In this document: positions 32,099 through 41,892 of the stretch, in pieces
Layout of the letters: each line of letters begins with the position of its first letter
Position numbering within the stretch: position 1 is the first letter of the stretch
DNA from: Pyropia yezoensis
Lineage: Eukaryota; Rhodophyta; Bangiophyceae; Bangiales; Bangiaceae
DNA: 64,000 nt
Reading direction: 5' to 3'
NCBI GenBank assembly: GCA_009829735.1
Contig: CM020619.1
Location: 7,058,375-7,122,374, forward strand
Notes under the pieces: model-generated
Seen by the model: the letters and a program-made list of their open reading frames with translations, nothing else
Told to the model about the DNA's origin: nothing
Databases searched by the model: none
Made by a program: the position numbers and the translations under genes

Positions 32099-34525
32099 AT
32101 GGAGGGTGGTGGCCACGAAGCAGGGGGGAGCTTTCCGCCCCTCTCCGCGACGTCTTCCGCTGGGGCTCCTGCGGATGGTTCCAACGCGGCTGACACTTCT
32201 TCGTCGCGTCGCAATTTTGGCGGCGGTCGCGGCGGCGGCCGTGGCGGCTACCATGAGCGCAACAACAGCCGCGGTGCCGCGATGGAGCCGCCGCTTCCCA
32301 ACCCGACCCTTGTCGTCAAGAACCTGCACTTTGAGCTGTCCCATGAGGACGTTGACACTGAGCTGGGCGGCATCCTAGAGGCCGCCTCTATCCCTTTGGG
32401 CCAGAAGTACCGCTCCCTCCACCTGCACAAGGACCATTCGGGTGTCTTTCGCGGCATGTCCTTTCTGAATTTCCGCAACGTGGACCACGCCGCAGCTGCG
32501 CTGGTTGTCCTCCGCGGTGCCAACGTGCGGGGCCGCAAGATCCGCGCTGAGTACCGGATGCAAGGGGCGACGGGCGGGTCGCAGGGAGCTCGTGCCTCCA
32601 CTCAGGCTCTACCTGTGTCGGCGCATCAACCCGTTCGCTCGACGGACGGCAGCGGCGCCGACGCGGGGGCGTCCTTGCCGACGCTCCCCGTCGAGTCCCC
32701 CGCGGGGGCATCGGCCGAAGATTTGTATGGGCCTGACTCGGCAGCCTCACTTGGGTCCAGCCTTGGCGGTGGTCGCGGCGGCCGTGGAGGTGTTTCGGAG
32801 CGCACCAACAGCCGCGGTGCCGCGATGGAGCCGCCTGTGCCTAACCCAACGCTCGTCGTCAAGAACCTGCACTTTGAGCTTACCCACGAAGATGTGGACG
32901 AGGAGCTGAGCGGCCTTCTTGAGGCTGCCTCTGTTCCCGCGGCTCACAAGTACCGCTCCCTTCACCTGCACAAGGACTACTCTGGCACGTTTCGCGGCAT
33001 GTCCTTCCTGAATTTCCGCAACGTGGACCACGCAGCAGCTGCGCTGGTTGCCCTCCGTGGCGCCGACGTGCGCGGGCGCAAGATCCGCGCCGAGTACCGG
33101 ACGCTCCGTCCTGGTGAGCGACCTCGCGCCGAGGGCGGGCGGCCACACAACGCGCGGGCGGCGGCTGAAGCAGCGGTGGCGGCTGCGACGGCCGATGCGA
33201 GCCGCTTTGTGATTGAGCGGTCGACCGAACCTCTGGAGGTGCGAATGGCACGGCTGCCGTCCAAGACGGATGGCCGGTTTGCGACGCAGTTTGGCAAAAC
33301 CCCGCCAGGTTCGGCATTCGTACCGGCGGCAGCGACGGGGGCGGCGACATCTGGTGTGGGTGGAGGCGGGGTGTCGGGCTCGTCGCCAGTGGCTTCGTCG
33401 CCGCTGGAGACCGGCGAAGCGGTGACTGAGCCGGTGTCAGCTGGCACCATGGCCCCCGAGGCTGGCCAGGGCAATGGCGCAAGTGAACCTGCTAACGGGA
33501 CGCACGGCGGCAGTGGCGGTGCGCCGCGAGCAACAGGGAACGGTGGCTCCGCGCCGTACATGCAGCGGCCACAGCAGTCTGGGGACGTCAGGCAGCATCA
33601 GCAGCATGGTGATGTGCGCTTCAGTCGCACTCAAGGGCCATCGGCTGACGAGGAGCGCCGCACATTGATTGCCAGTCGCCTGGTGGCTTTCATAGAGAGT
33701 CCCGCCGTGGACCTCCGCTTTGAGGCGGACCTCACCTCGTACCAGCGGCGTATCGTGCACACACTTGCTGACGAGATGGGTTTGGGCCACCTTTCGGTCA
33801 ATGTTCCTGACACAGCCGGTGATAGGACTGTGATGGTGACGAAAGACCCTGCGCGCAAGGCTCTGTGGGCCGCGTCAGCCGTGTCGGTGTTTGAGCGTTC
33901 CAAGAAGGCACGTGAGGCTGCGATGGAGCGCAAGCAGGCCAAGCTGGTAGCCTCTCGAGGGATGGCCGCGGCGGCCGCTGCCGATGCGCGCGCCCAGGAT
34001 GTGTCGCGACTGCGGTTTTTCAGGCCAAGTGCCGCGCGCAACGCCGGGGGGGCAGGCGGCGGAGGGGATGCTGGTCATAGGGCTGGCAAAGCCATTGGCG
34101 ACAATGGTGGCGGTGGAGGCGAGGGTGGTGGTGGCGGCGACACTGACGGCGGCATCATTCAGCCTGATAAGGCACGGCTGTATGTGCCGCCACGGCAGCC
34201 GACGGGACCTGACGGGACGGTTGGCTTCTCCGCCCGCCGCCCTCAGGCATCGGCCGCGGTCGATGCAGCCGGCGCGGCAGTAGCTGGTGCTGCTTGCATG
34301 ACTTCTTATACAGCGGCAGCGGACGCGGGTACTTCCGACGGGGGGCACGCGGTGGATGCTCCGGGTGCTGCTGACGGGGGGGACGTTGTGGATGCCCCGG
34401 TTGCAGCTGTTGGTGCCCTCAATGTGTCGACGAAGATTACGGCTGGGCCGGCTCCCATTTCGGACGTCGCCGTGGCTGAGGCGGTGTCGGCTGCTCTCTC
34501 GACCGGGGACGGCGACGACGGGTAG
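32099..34525 (+). CDS. RNA-binding protein with two RRMs and an R3H domain (Pin4/Cip1-like)
   Basis: 808 residues from ATG 32099 (MEGGGHEAGG). The frame is open farther upstream but lacks domain content. After a Gly/Arg-rich segment (GGGRGGGRGGY), RRM1 spans about residues 67-154 (PNPTLVVKNLHFEL, then FRGMSFLNFRNVDHAAAA, then RGRKIRAEYR) and RRM2 about 246-335 with almost the same sequence. A third domain at about 515-590 (LTSYQRRIVHTLADEMGL, then RTVMVTKD) fits R3H, a single-stranded nucleic-acid binding fold. The RRM signature FRGxxFxNF...GRKIRAEY matches the Pin4/Cip1/Cip2 type known in yeasts. The C-terminus is Gly/Ala-rich and disordered. Likely role: cytoplasmic mRNA binding or post-transcriptional control, inferred from the domains only. 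No intron is seen in the coding region. Confidence 0.9.
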   Translation: MEGGGHEAGGSFPPLSATSSAGAPADGSNAADTSSSRRNFGGGRGGGRGGYHERNNSRGAAMEPPLPNPTLVVKNLHFELSHEDVDTELGGILEAASIPLGQKYRSLHLHKDHSGVFRGMSFLNFRNVDHAAAALVVLRGANVRGRKIRAEYRMQGATGGSQGARASTQALPVSAHQPVRSTDGSGADAGASLPTLPVESPAGASAEDLYGPDSAASLGSSLGGGRGGRGGVSERTNSRGAAMEPPVPNPTLVVKNLHFELTHEDVDEELSGLLEAASVPAAHKYRSLHLHKDYSGTFRGMSFLNFRNVDHAAAALVALRGADVRGRKIRAEYRTLRPGERPRAEGGRPHNARAAAEAAVAAATADASRFVIERSTEPLEVRMARLPSKTDGRFATQFGKTPPGSAFVPAAATGAATSGVGGGGVSGSSPVASSPLETGEAVTEPVSAGTMAPEAGQGNGASEPANGTHGGSGGAPRATGNGGSAPYMQRPQQSGDVRQHQQHGDVRFSRTQGPSADEERRTLIASRLVAFIESPAVDLRFEADLTSYQRRIVHTLADEMGLGHLSVNVPDTAGDRTVMVTKDPARKALWAASAVSVFERSKKAREAAMERKQAKLVASRGMAAAAAADARAQDVSRLRFFRPSAARNAGGAGGGGDAGHRAGKAIGDNGGGGGEGGGGGDTDGGIIQPDKARLYVPPRQPTGPDGTVGFSARRPQASAAVDAAGAAVAGAACMTSYTAAADAGTSDGGHAVDAPGAADGGDVVDAPVAAVGALNVSTKITAGPAPISDVAVAEAVSAALSTGDGDDG

Positions 34526-35182
34526 AGCCGCGCGTCACGCGGGTACCTACGGAGGGGTGGCTCGGTTGGAAGGGTTGGAGGCAAGCGGGAGGGGGGGGCA
34601 GTGGGGCAGCTGATTGTCATGCATGATGTGGGTTCTCTGGGGACGGATGGGGGGTGCTTCAAAGGTGGTGGTGGCTGGGTGGCAGCGATGGTGGTGCTGC
34701 CGTCCTGGATGCGGGGCCGGCCGCGGATGTGTCTGTAGTGGCGGGCGGGGCTGCGTTTGTGTTAAAGGAGAGATGCGGGGGGGTGGCAGGCGCACCCGCC
34801 ACCGCTCGCGCGGCACTGGGTTGCTGCGCGCACGGCTGCAGGTGCAGGGGGCCGGAAACGGACTCGCGCAGTGTGCCCGTGGGGGTGTGTTGCCGTGGTC
34901 GGGCGCTGCAGGCCCTGAGCGGTTGGCACACGGCGGGTTGCTGTGCTCTATATTTTTTCTTTTCCTCGTACACCCACTCGCCGCCCTGTTTGACCTGCCC
35001 CTGTTCACATGCGCCGCCTGTGCCCTGCTGTTGTGCATCAGCTTCAGCACTCTGACAAGAAAAAGAGAGAACGATAAGAAGAAAGAAAAAAAAAAAATAG
35101 AGGAAGAAAAAATGGGGGACAAAGGAAGGAGTGGGCGGGCAGGCGGGCCCGAGTCGAACCCGTCCCCCCCCCCTCCTCCCCG
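34526..35182. other. Intergenic region
   Basis: It holds the 3' flank of the RRM-R3H gene, including an A-rich stretch at 35055-35110. A tRNA-like GAGTCGAACCC at about 35152 does not fold into a T-arm and is not annotated. No gene was seen. Confidence 0.4.
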
Positions 35183-35995
35183 TCACAAGAGCTCCCCCCC
35201 CCAGCCCACTACAAAGCAGTCGCGGAGGCCAACGAGCGTGGGCGGCGCGGCGTCGGCGCCCACGCCACCCAGCAGCCGCCCAATGGCGTCGTCGTAGGGG
35301 GTGACGAGGGATGCGAGGACGTCTTGCCACGACGGCTCTGGCGGTGCCGCCAGGGAAGGCGCAGGCGACGTCGGCAGTAGCGGCGCCTGCGGCGGTGGCG
35401 GCGGCGCCTGCGGCGGCGGCGACAGCGGGGGGGGAGAAGGGGACAGCATGGCGCCCCCGTCGGCAGGAGCGGCGGCGGTGGTGGTGATGGAGGTAGTGGC
35501 GGCAGCGTTCACGGGGGCAGTGGTCGTGGTGGTGTCGGTGGCGGCGACAGCGCGCCCAGCGGGGGCGCCGCCGCCACGAGGCCTTGCCGGCGGGGACGCG
35601 CCGGCGGCGGCGCGCTGCCGGGGCGCCCCACCCTTTGTCGCCGCGCCCGCCGCCGCCGCCGCCGCAGGTCCCCCCCGCCGCGGTGACCGCGCCAGCTGCC
35701 GCAGCAGCCGCAGGGGCACCGGCTTGAGCGTCCCACACGCCTGGCAGCGGGGGCGGCGGATGTGGAAGCGGGCGCCGCAGTGGCGGCATGAGGTGTAGAC
35801 GCGCCCGCGGGAGGGGAGGGGGCGCTGCTGCTGCAGCTCGGGGGGGGGGGAGGGGGGGGGGGGGGGGGGGGGGGCGGGGGCGACCGCCGCCGCCGTCGGT
35901 GGTGGCGACGACGTCACGTCGGACAACAACTCCATCGTGGCGGCGGTTGTCCGGGTGAATGACACGGGGGAAGTGGGAACGTCGGGCAACTCCAT
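35183..35995 (-). CDS. Hypothetical protein with a C4 zinc-ribbon motif
   Basis: A 270-codon frame starts at ATG 35995 (MELPDVPTSP). The only recognisable feature is a CxxC...CxxC pair, YTSCRHCGARFHIRRPRCQAC with 10 residues between the pairs, followed by a basic leucine-rich helix (PVPLRLLRQLARSPRR). The rest is Pro/Ala/Thr-rich. A less biased C-terminus contains PSWQDVLASLVTPYDDAIGRL and LRDCFVVGWGG, which looks like genuine folded sequence. A very long G run at about 35838-35875 lies inside the frame upstream of the ribbon, so the N-terminal frame depends on its exact length. A zinc ribbon of this kind could bind RNA, DNA or protein; no function is assigned. Confidence 0.5.
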   Translation of the reverse strand: MELPDVPTSPVSFTRTTAATMELLSDVTSSPPPTAAAVAPAPPPPPPPSPPPELQQQRPLPSRGRVYTSCRHCGARFHIRRPRCQACGTLKPVPLRLLRQLARSPRRGGPAAAAAAGAATKGGAPRQRAAAGASPPARPRGGGAPAGRAVAATDTTTTTAPVNAAATTSITTTAAAPADGGAMLSPSPPPLSPPPQAPPPPPQAPLLPTSPAPSLAAPPEPSWQDVLASLVTPYDDAIGRLLGGVGADAAPPTLVGLRDCFVVGWGGELL

Positions 35996-38400
35996 GGGGG
36001 GCGACCGTCAGCACGAAGGGATGCGGGCAAAGGGAGCGAAGGGGCGAAGGAGGGAGGGGGCAGCGGGTAGGACACTTGGCGGGGGGTGCGGTATTGCAGG
36101 AAAGGTTAGTGAACGCACCACCCAGGCTTCGATTCGCGACGACCTTGGCGGCCCTCTTATAGAAGGTGCCCAGTCGGGAGCCGAAGTGAAAGTCCCCCTC
36201 AGGCCCAGAGGGGGGGGGGGGGGGGTGGGGGGCAAGAGGGCTCGCCGTGCGGCGGAGCAGCGCGATGCCCGTTGGCACCACGGCAAGCCGCCCTGGCCAG
36301 TCGACCCAATACCACCCCCACCGACGCAGCTACCAGCAGCAGCGGCCGCGACAACGGCAGCGGCGGCGCCAATGTGGCCGCCGCGCCGCCGCGGGAAGGC
36401 GTGCGCGACCACTGGAGCGTGTGGCAGGCGCCTGTCCTGCGCGGCCGCCGCGGCGGCACGCGCACGCGGCGGCGGGTCGAAGATGGGTGGCACCCACCAC
36501 CGCGACGATAAAAGCCGGGGGTGGGGGGCCTGGGGGGGGAGCGGGGCGCCCGCCCGAGAGAGGTCGTCGTCCCTGCTCGACCCCCCCCCCCCGCCACGCG
36601 GATCCTAGCGGGCAAGGCCCGTTGGTCCTTGACGGGGTGAGGCCGCCGCGTAGATGCTGCGGTGGAACGGGGAGAGGTGCCCCACGTGGGGGACGCCGCC
36701 GGCGGGGGAGCCTGTCGGAAGAAGGGGGCGTGCGGGAAAGGGGGGTGGCGGAGACAGGGTGGTACAGACCCTAAGATGGGGGGGTAGAGGAAACGGCGTA
36801 CTTGACGGGCGAGGAGCGCCTACGCACGGGCCTTCATGGGTCGTCCCCACCCTCTTCCTCTTGAATAGGGGTGTGCCGACGCCCGCGTGTCGCTGAGGGG
36901 GGCGTGCACGGCGCCTCGGGCGGGAAGAGGGGGGAATGGGGGGAGAAAAAGGCTTAGCGAGAGGCGGGCTGCTACCGCGCGGGCCTGCAGCGTCGTTGCC
37001 TGGGACACATCTGAGTCACCAGCGCCCGCGCCCCCCCTTCCCCCTTCACGGCACGCATGATGCGTGAATCGCTGAACGGGTGGATGTATCCGCCAGCGCG
37101 CCGGGCGGGACATGAACGGAACAACGCCCTGACACCACTGCCGCGGCGGCGTGGCCTCCACTCCCCGCTGGCCTCCACCACGGATCGCCGCCGCCTGCAG
37201 TGCGTTGGACCCGCCACAGGGTGGGGAGCTGGTGGAGGGCAAGGGGGCGGTGGTTGAGACCGCGTCGCGAGCTCGCTCTCCACCGCATGCGCGGGACACC
37301 GCCGAGCGGCGTCTCCCCGCGCAAGCGGCCGGGGCGGGCCACTGGCGTTTACAGATGGCCTTGCATGCGGGGGGGGGGTGCGCAACCCGACCGCCCCCCG
37401 TTGTGGGCGGCCGAGACGTGGGCGGCGGCCGCGGCGTCTCTCGCGCGCCCCGCGGTCCAACACAAACCGCCGGTGGCGGGGGGCGTCGAGGATCGGACGC
37501 ACCGTGGCTGGGATGGAGGGGGGTGGGGCCAGTCAGGAAAAAGGCGCGACGTCGGATCCGCCCCCATCTCGGAGCGGGTTCCATGCGGGAGTGTCCCCGT
37601 CCACGGCATAGGGAGGGCCGCTACGCGGGTGCCCCGATCATCGCAGAGTGAGTCGTGAAGCCACCCACCATGGGGCTTTGTTTGAAGGCTCACGGTGCCC
37701 CTTGATGGATGACGCGCCGCAGACAAGGCATCTCCCGAGTCGCGGCGGCCCAGCGGTGGAGAAAATCACCACACACAGTCGCATACTGCCGCAGCTCGTT
37801 TTCCTTGACATTTGTCAGGAGCGGGGGCCAGCCAGAAAGATGTACCCCCTTGGACAGCCCACTGTACAGATACCGTACAGTAGATACCACGTTGGTCCAA
37901 TAATTTTCCTCTGTTGATCCGAACCACCCGCATGGCAATGAGCCGCGTACACCCGCATTACGGCCTCGTCAGCCAGTGGGACGGTGTCCACACGTACGGG
38001 CGAGTGGAAACGCGTCCCACGGCTCTCAGGCGAGCTAGAATTTTGACCCGCGAACAGTAATACCCCTTCAAATCTTACACGAAAACGCAGGTACGAGCCG
38101 CATGACAGTGGCGTTCAGATCCCGGCGGTCCGCTTCGTGGGAGGGAGAGAGACGGAGGGAATCCTCTCTCTTCGTGGCTCTTCGCTGGATGTACGCACTG
38201 TACTTGGCAGTCCAGGACTGTCAGGGGTGCAGCGATGCATGCCTCGTAAGTCATCTGAATGCAGTTGTTTGTTTCCTGTGCACTTTCACGCCGTTGCACT
38301 ACAGAAGTGTGTCGAATTGTGGGATGAACTTATCTCAATCAAATGCATCCATCCCGCCTGTTCTGGCCCCCTTCGGTGGATCTGCCCCACACGTGTCTCC
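35996..38400. other. GC-rich region with no supported gene
   Basis: Long open frames on both strands at 36.0-37.6 kb look compositional (Arg/Pro/Gly-rich, no motif). One 82-codon minus-strand frame at 37690-37938 has more protein-like content (NYWTNVVSTVRYLYSGL, then LLTNVKENELRQYATVCGDF) and might be a gene fragment, but I do not recognise it. Confidence 0.4.
37690..37938 (-). pseudogene. Unrecognised possible coding fragment
   Basis: The short frame has mixed, non-repetitive composition with aromatic and charged residues (YWTNVVSTVRYLY, LRQYATVCGDFLHRWAAA), unlike the Arg/Pro-rich shadow frames around it. It has no in-frame neighbour domain and no splice sites I can defend. It may be a transposon or gene remnant. 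Confidence 0.25.
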
Positions 38401-38411
38401 TATTTATATAG
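38401..38411 (+). promoter_or_regulatory. TATA-like box before the SAP-like gene
   Basis: TATTTATATAG lies about 200 bases before the chosen ATG at 38610, in otherwise GC-rich DNA. A pyrimidine-rich leader (TTCCTCCATCCTGCC...) follows. Confidence 0.45.
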
Positions 38412-38609
38412 CACAACGGCCAAAGGATCTTCGTGTCGACGGAGGTGGACGAGGCGCCGCGCATCACGACGTATGTTTTTATGTACCTGCCCCATTCAAA
38501 CTCTTTCCTTAACGATTCTTCCTCCATCCTGCCTTCGCCGCTTCCCCTCTCCCTACCTGGACCAGTTTTTTTTACGTGCGCCCTTTCATCTGCCTCAGTG
38601 CGGTTCATC

Positions 38610-39935
38610 ATGGGCAACCCCCCCGTGACACTCCAAGGGGGCCCCCCCCGCAACGCTGTCCTCCCCTCTGCGGACGGCCGCCAGTTTTCCGCGTGCCTCC
38701 AGTGTGCGCTCCTGGCCGCCAACAGCATCACCCGCCAGTACCCGTCGCTGCTCTCTCCGGACGCCATGGAAGCGGTGCGCCGCACTCCAGCGGGGCAGGT
38801 TGTGCTCTCCCACTTGACCGCCCTTGCATACAGCTACTGGGATACTGCGCCTGCGGGGCCTGGCGTGTGCACCTTCGCCGCCCGCCACCTGGTGCCCCCC
38901 GTCGACGCGGTCTGCCGGGACGAGTGTTGGATGTGGGGCACCACCCGCCTCAACAGCGAAGTGGACGAGCGGCTGACCATTGTGACCGAGACGGACGCGG
39001 GGTCGGTGGTCGCCGACCCGTCGGGGGAGACCTTTTACCTCGTCTGTGGGCTGATGAGCTCCCCTGCGACGGCTGTGAAGCGGGCGGGGGTTGCCCTCCC
39101 TGCGACGGTCCGGCTGTCGGCCCTCCCCTTTCGAGGGGTCCTTGTGTACGACGGGCTCATTAGTGGGGGACCCCCCGTGCCAGTGACGGGGGAAGCCAAG
39201 ACCAAGATCCTCGCCGCCTATGAGGCGGCGAAGGCGGCTGGGGCGCTGGTGACGGGCATGCACCCGCCGGCCAAGCCGGCGTCTGCGCCACCGCCGGTCG
39301 TCGACACGGCCGACCTCTCTGCCATGTCCGTGTCGGCGCTGAAGGCGCTCCTCCGCTCCCAGGGCGCTTCCCCCGACGGCTGTGTGGAGAAGGGGGACCT
39401 CGTTGCCCGCGCCGCCGCCCTCCGTGCCTCTGCCGCTGCCGAGCAGGCAGAGAAAGACACTGGGGGGTGGAAAAACCCAGACGGGTCGTTCAAGCAGCTC
39501 TGTCCAGAGTCTGCGCTCTGCCCGTCCGAGGCTGCCGCGCTCGCCACCCTTCGGCGAGCGCGAAAGGGCAGCGCCCAAAAAGTGCTCATCTTTCGCCGCG
39601 TCGACGCGAGTGACGCGCCGGCCGGCGCGGGCCACAATCTGGTTTCCCTCATGGACGATGCAGGCGGCATGCGCGCCCTCTTCTCCGCCGCCGCATCTGT
39701 CCCCACCGCGGCCGAACTGCTGAAGCAGCTGGCCAAGGCGGTGGCCCGGTCCGGGGAGGCCCCGTCTATCCTGGCCGCCGACGACGCGGCAGCGGCTGCC
39801 GGGATGGACCGCGTGACCCGCCACGCGGGCATTCACACGGGCCTCTACCCCCGGGCGTCGGTGGAGGAGCGCGCACTTTTGACCACCATCCCGCCGCCTA
39901 CGATGGCAGCGCTGGCGGCTGAGTTTCAGAACTAG
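38610..39935 (+). CDS. Unknown conserved-looking protein with a SAP-like helical motif
   Basis: 441 residues from ATG 38610 (MGNPPVTLQGG). The frame is open for 59 more codons upstream, but that stretch looks like leader. The N-terminal half has non-repetitive, Cys/Trp-containing sequence (FSACLQCALLAANSITRQYP, VCRDECWMWGTTRLNSEVDE, FYLVCGLMSSP, GVLVYDGLISGGPPVPV), suggesting a folded domain not recognised here. Residues about 234-272 (LSAMSVSALKALLRSQG, then CVEKGDLVARAAAL) fit the SAP helix-extended loop-helix pattern, often a DNA/RNA-binding module. The C-terminal half includes GWKNPDGSFKQLCPE and an Ala-rich helical region, ending TMAALAAEFQN. Composition, TATA and pyrimidine leader all support a real intronless gene; the function is unknown. 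Confidence 0.75.
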   Translation: MGNPPVTLQGGPPRNAVLPSADGRQFSACLQCALLAANSITRQYPSLLSPDAMEAVRRTPAGQVVLSHLTALAYSYWDTAPAGPGVCTFAARHLVPPVDAVCRDECWMWGTTRLNSEVDERLTIVTETDAGSVVADPSGETFYLVCGLMSSPATAVKRAGVALPATVRLSALPFRGVLVYDGLISGGPPVPVTGEAKTKILAAYEAAKAAGALVTGMHPPAKPASAPPPVVDTADLSAMSVSALKALLRSQGASPDGCVEKGDLVARAAALRASAAAEQAEKDTGGWKNPDGSFKQLCPESALCPSEAAALATLRRARKGSAQKVLIFRRVDASDAPAGAGHNLVSLMDDAGGMRALFSAAASVPTAAELLKQLAKAVARSGEAPSILAADDAAAAAGMDRVTRHAGIHTGLYPRASVEERALLTTIPPPTMAALAAEFQN

Positions 39936-40537
39936 GCCTGAGGGGGAGGGGGGGGGGGAGAGGGGGGGGGGGTGGGCAGTCGTGCGTGCGCGTGGGGGGG
40001 GGGTGGGGGGGTGGTGGTGAGTGTGTATGGGTAGGAACGGCACCGGCGGGGGAGTGTCTTGTGGGGCACCTGTGGGGGACGGTGTATTCTCCCTGGAAAG
40101 GGGGGAAAGAGGGGGGTCTGGCTACGGTGCGACTTATGGCTGCTGCCCTCGCTGGCGGTCAGGGGGGGGGGCACTTATGAGCGGGCGTGGCCAGGGGTGT
40201 TGACGCGGCGTGCGTGGCGCTCGGGGTGCGCTGGGTCGGCTGGGATCGGCTGGGGAGGCTTGTGTGGGCGGCCATCGTAGGGCCGTGACGGTGCGTGTAC
40301 GCATGCTTGCCCCAGCCCGTATGGAGGCGGCGCTGCGGAACAGAAGGTCGGTTGCTTGCACTGCCACCGCGAACGACTCGGGCTGCCTTCTCCCTCTGGC
40401 GGCCAGCGCCCCCATCCTTCATCTCAGATACGCAGTGTCACCGTAAGACAACGTGCGAGCGCCGGCCGCAAGGCGGTGCCAGCGTCAACCCCACCCTCCC
40501 CCACCCTCCCCGCCCCTTTCGCATTCCCCTTCATCCC
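39936..40537. other. Intergenic region
   Basis: It contains G-rich tracts (39940-40015) downstream of the SAP-like gene. No gene is supported. The truncated dehydrogenase on the minus strand ends at 40538. Confidence 0.4.
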
Positions 40538-41810
40538 TCACCGGTAGTAGCGCAGCACGATGAGCCCACCGCTCGTGTCGGACGAAAAGACAAAGGACCC
40601 GTCGGCGTAAAAGCGGCCGTCGACCATGCGGGCGCCCGACTCGAATTTTGCGTCTGCTCCCCCGCTGGCAAACAGGTTGACCAGGCGGGACGGGTCGGGG
40701 TCCCCCCCCGGCGACGGCACCGGCACCCGAGCGACGGCGTAGCCGACTGGCGGCACCCGGTCAAAGGAACCGTGGCTCAGCGCCAGCATGTCCCCGTCCC
40801 CCGAAGCGGGAAACGCGCAGCGGCCGCCCAGCGGCGTGTGCCCCCCCGGGGGGGTAGGGGCTGAAAGTCCACCCCGAGCGGCGCCCAGTGGGCGGGCAGG
40901 CATGCCACGGGGGGCACCACCGCGGAGGGGTCCTGGCACCACCCCTCATTGACGGGGGTGCCACGGAAGGAGACGGTGCCATTCTTCCATGGCGGCCACA
41001 CCCGCTGGCGGCCGGGGACAGACACCCGCGGCGCGGGGAGGACGCCTTCGCTCCAACAATAAGGATAGCCGTAAAAGAGCTCAGGCGTGCGGAGGGCGTT
41101 GATCTCTTCACCAATGGGGGGAGAAGCGACGAGAGAGGGAATACATAGTGTTGTGGGGGGCACCGCAGAAGATGGTCACACGGCGACCGTGGCCACCACA
41201 GAGCGTAGCGGCGCACGACACCCGGTCAGTTTTAGGCGCCAAGGCAGAGCACAAACGCCCAAGCAATCCGCTCCCCTCCACCCCCAGACACTGCACTACT
41301 CCCCACGTGGGTGCTCTGTTCAGTGTTCCCCTTGCCTCCGCTTGCAGGTCTCCCTGAGCCCCCTGTCCTGCCCTCCCTCCCCTCCCTTCACACGTACAGG
41401 GATTGTCCGCAGTGAGGTCACCCCCCAGGTCAGCGTCCACGACCAGATTCTGCCCAATCTCCACCCCCCACAGCACCCCCGCCGAGTCAAACCGGATGCC
41501 CACCTCGTTGCGGAGGCCCAGAGCCCACGTCTGCCCTCGCTGCCAGGGAAAGGGCTCCCCCCCATCGCCAAAGCCCGCAACCACCGCAGGGGAGAAGCGC
41601 TTGACGAGGGACCGCCACGGGCCGTCGTCGACGCCATCGGTCTGGCGACTGCCTATGCTCATAAAGAAGGAGCCCTCGGGCCCAAACTCGAGGGTCCGCG
41701 TGTAGTGGCGAAACTGCAGGGGCAGCCCGCCGGGCATGCCGCCCACCACTGACTGGCGAATCTCAAACCACGTCTTGCAGTGCCGGAGTGTAGCTTTGTT
41801 TGTGCGTAGA
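40538..41810 (-). pseudogene. Glucose/sorbosone dehydrogenase (quinoprotein-type beta-propeller), C-terminal part
   Basis: Family members oxidise sugars with PQQ, using a six-bladed propeller. Exon 1 (about 41800 to 41398): GMPGGLPLQFRHYTRTLEFG, GSFFMSIGSRQ, then WALGLRNEVGIRFDSAG and LVVDADLGGDLTADNP. A putative intron follows (donor GTACGT at 41397). Exon 2 (from about 41105): EEINALRTPELFYGYPYCWS, NEGWCQDPSAVVPPV, HWAPLGVDFQPLPP, then after a frame change FPASGDGDMLALSHGSFDRV to a stop at 40538. The frame change lies in C7G7 at 40841-40854. The only available acceptor (GAAG/AG at 41107) does not join cleanly with the donor, leaving a stop or a phase mismatch. The N-terminal third is missing: coding similarity stops near 41800, where a truncated gene on the other strand begins. 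It is probably a relic, though sequence errors could account for two of the three faults. Confidence 0.72.
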
Positions 41811-41829
41811 CCTAATATTGATGTATGTC

Positions 41830-41873
41830 TAATCCGCACGTGCATGCTGCGTGAAGCATGCTGCGTGAAGCTT
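41830..41873. repeat. Short direct repeat at the junction of two truncated genes
   Basis: GCATGCTGCGTGAA occurs twice in succession (about 41843-41870) between the 5' edge of the dehydrogenase relic and the 5' edge of the MFS fragment. This is consistent with a repaired breakpoint. Confidence 0.5.
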
Positions 41874-41892
41874 GGGTGGGTGCCATGACAAC

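Noticed and set aside
35130-35180. tRNA-like stretch GGCCCGAGTCGAACCC
   Set aside because: It resembles a T-loop on the minus strand, but the flanking bases do not pair into a T-stem and no acceptor or anticodon arms surround it.
34659-36281. 540-codon minus-strand frame overlapping the zinc-ribbon ORF
   Set aside because: Arg/Pro-rich shadow of the 270-codon frame, which contains the ordered CxxC motif and an ATG start.
36199-37658. Long overlapping open frames on both strands
   Set aside because: Arg/Pro/Gly composition and simultaneous openness in several frames are expected of GC-rich DNA; no motif or start context supports a gene.
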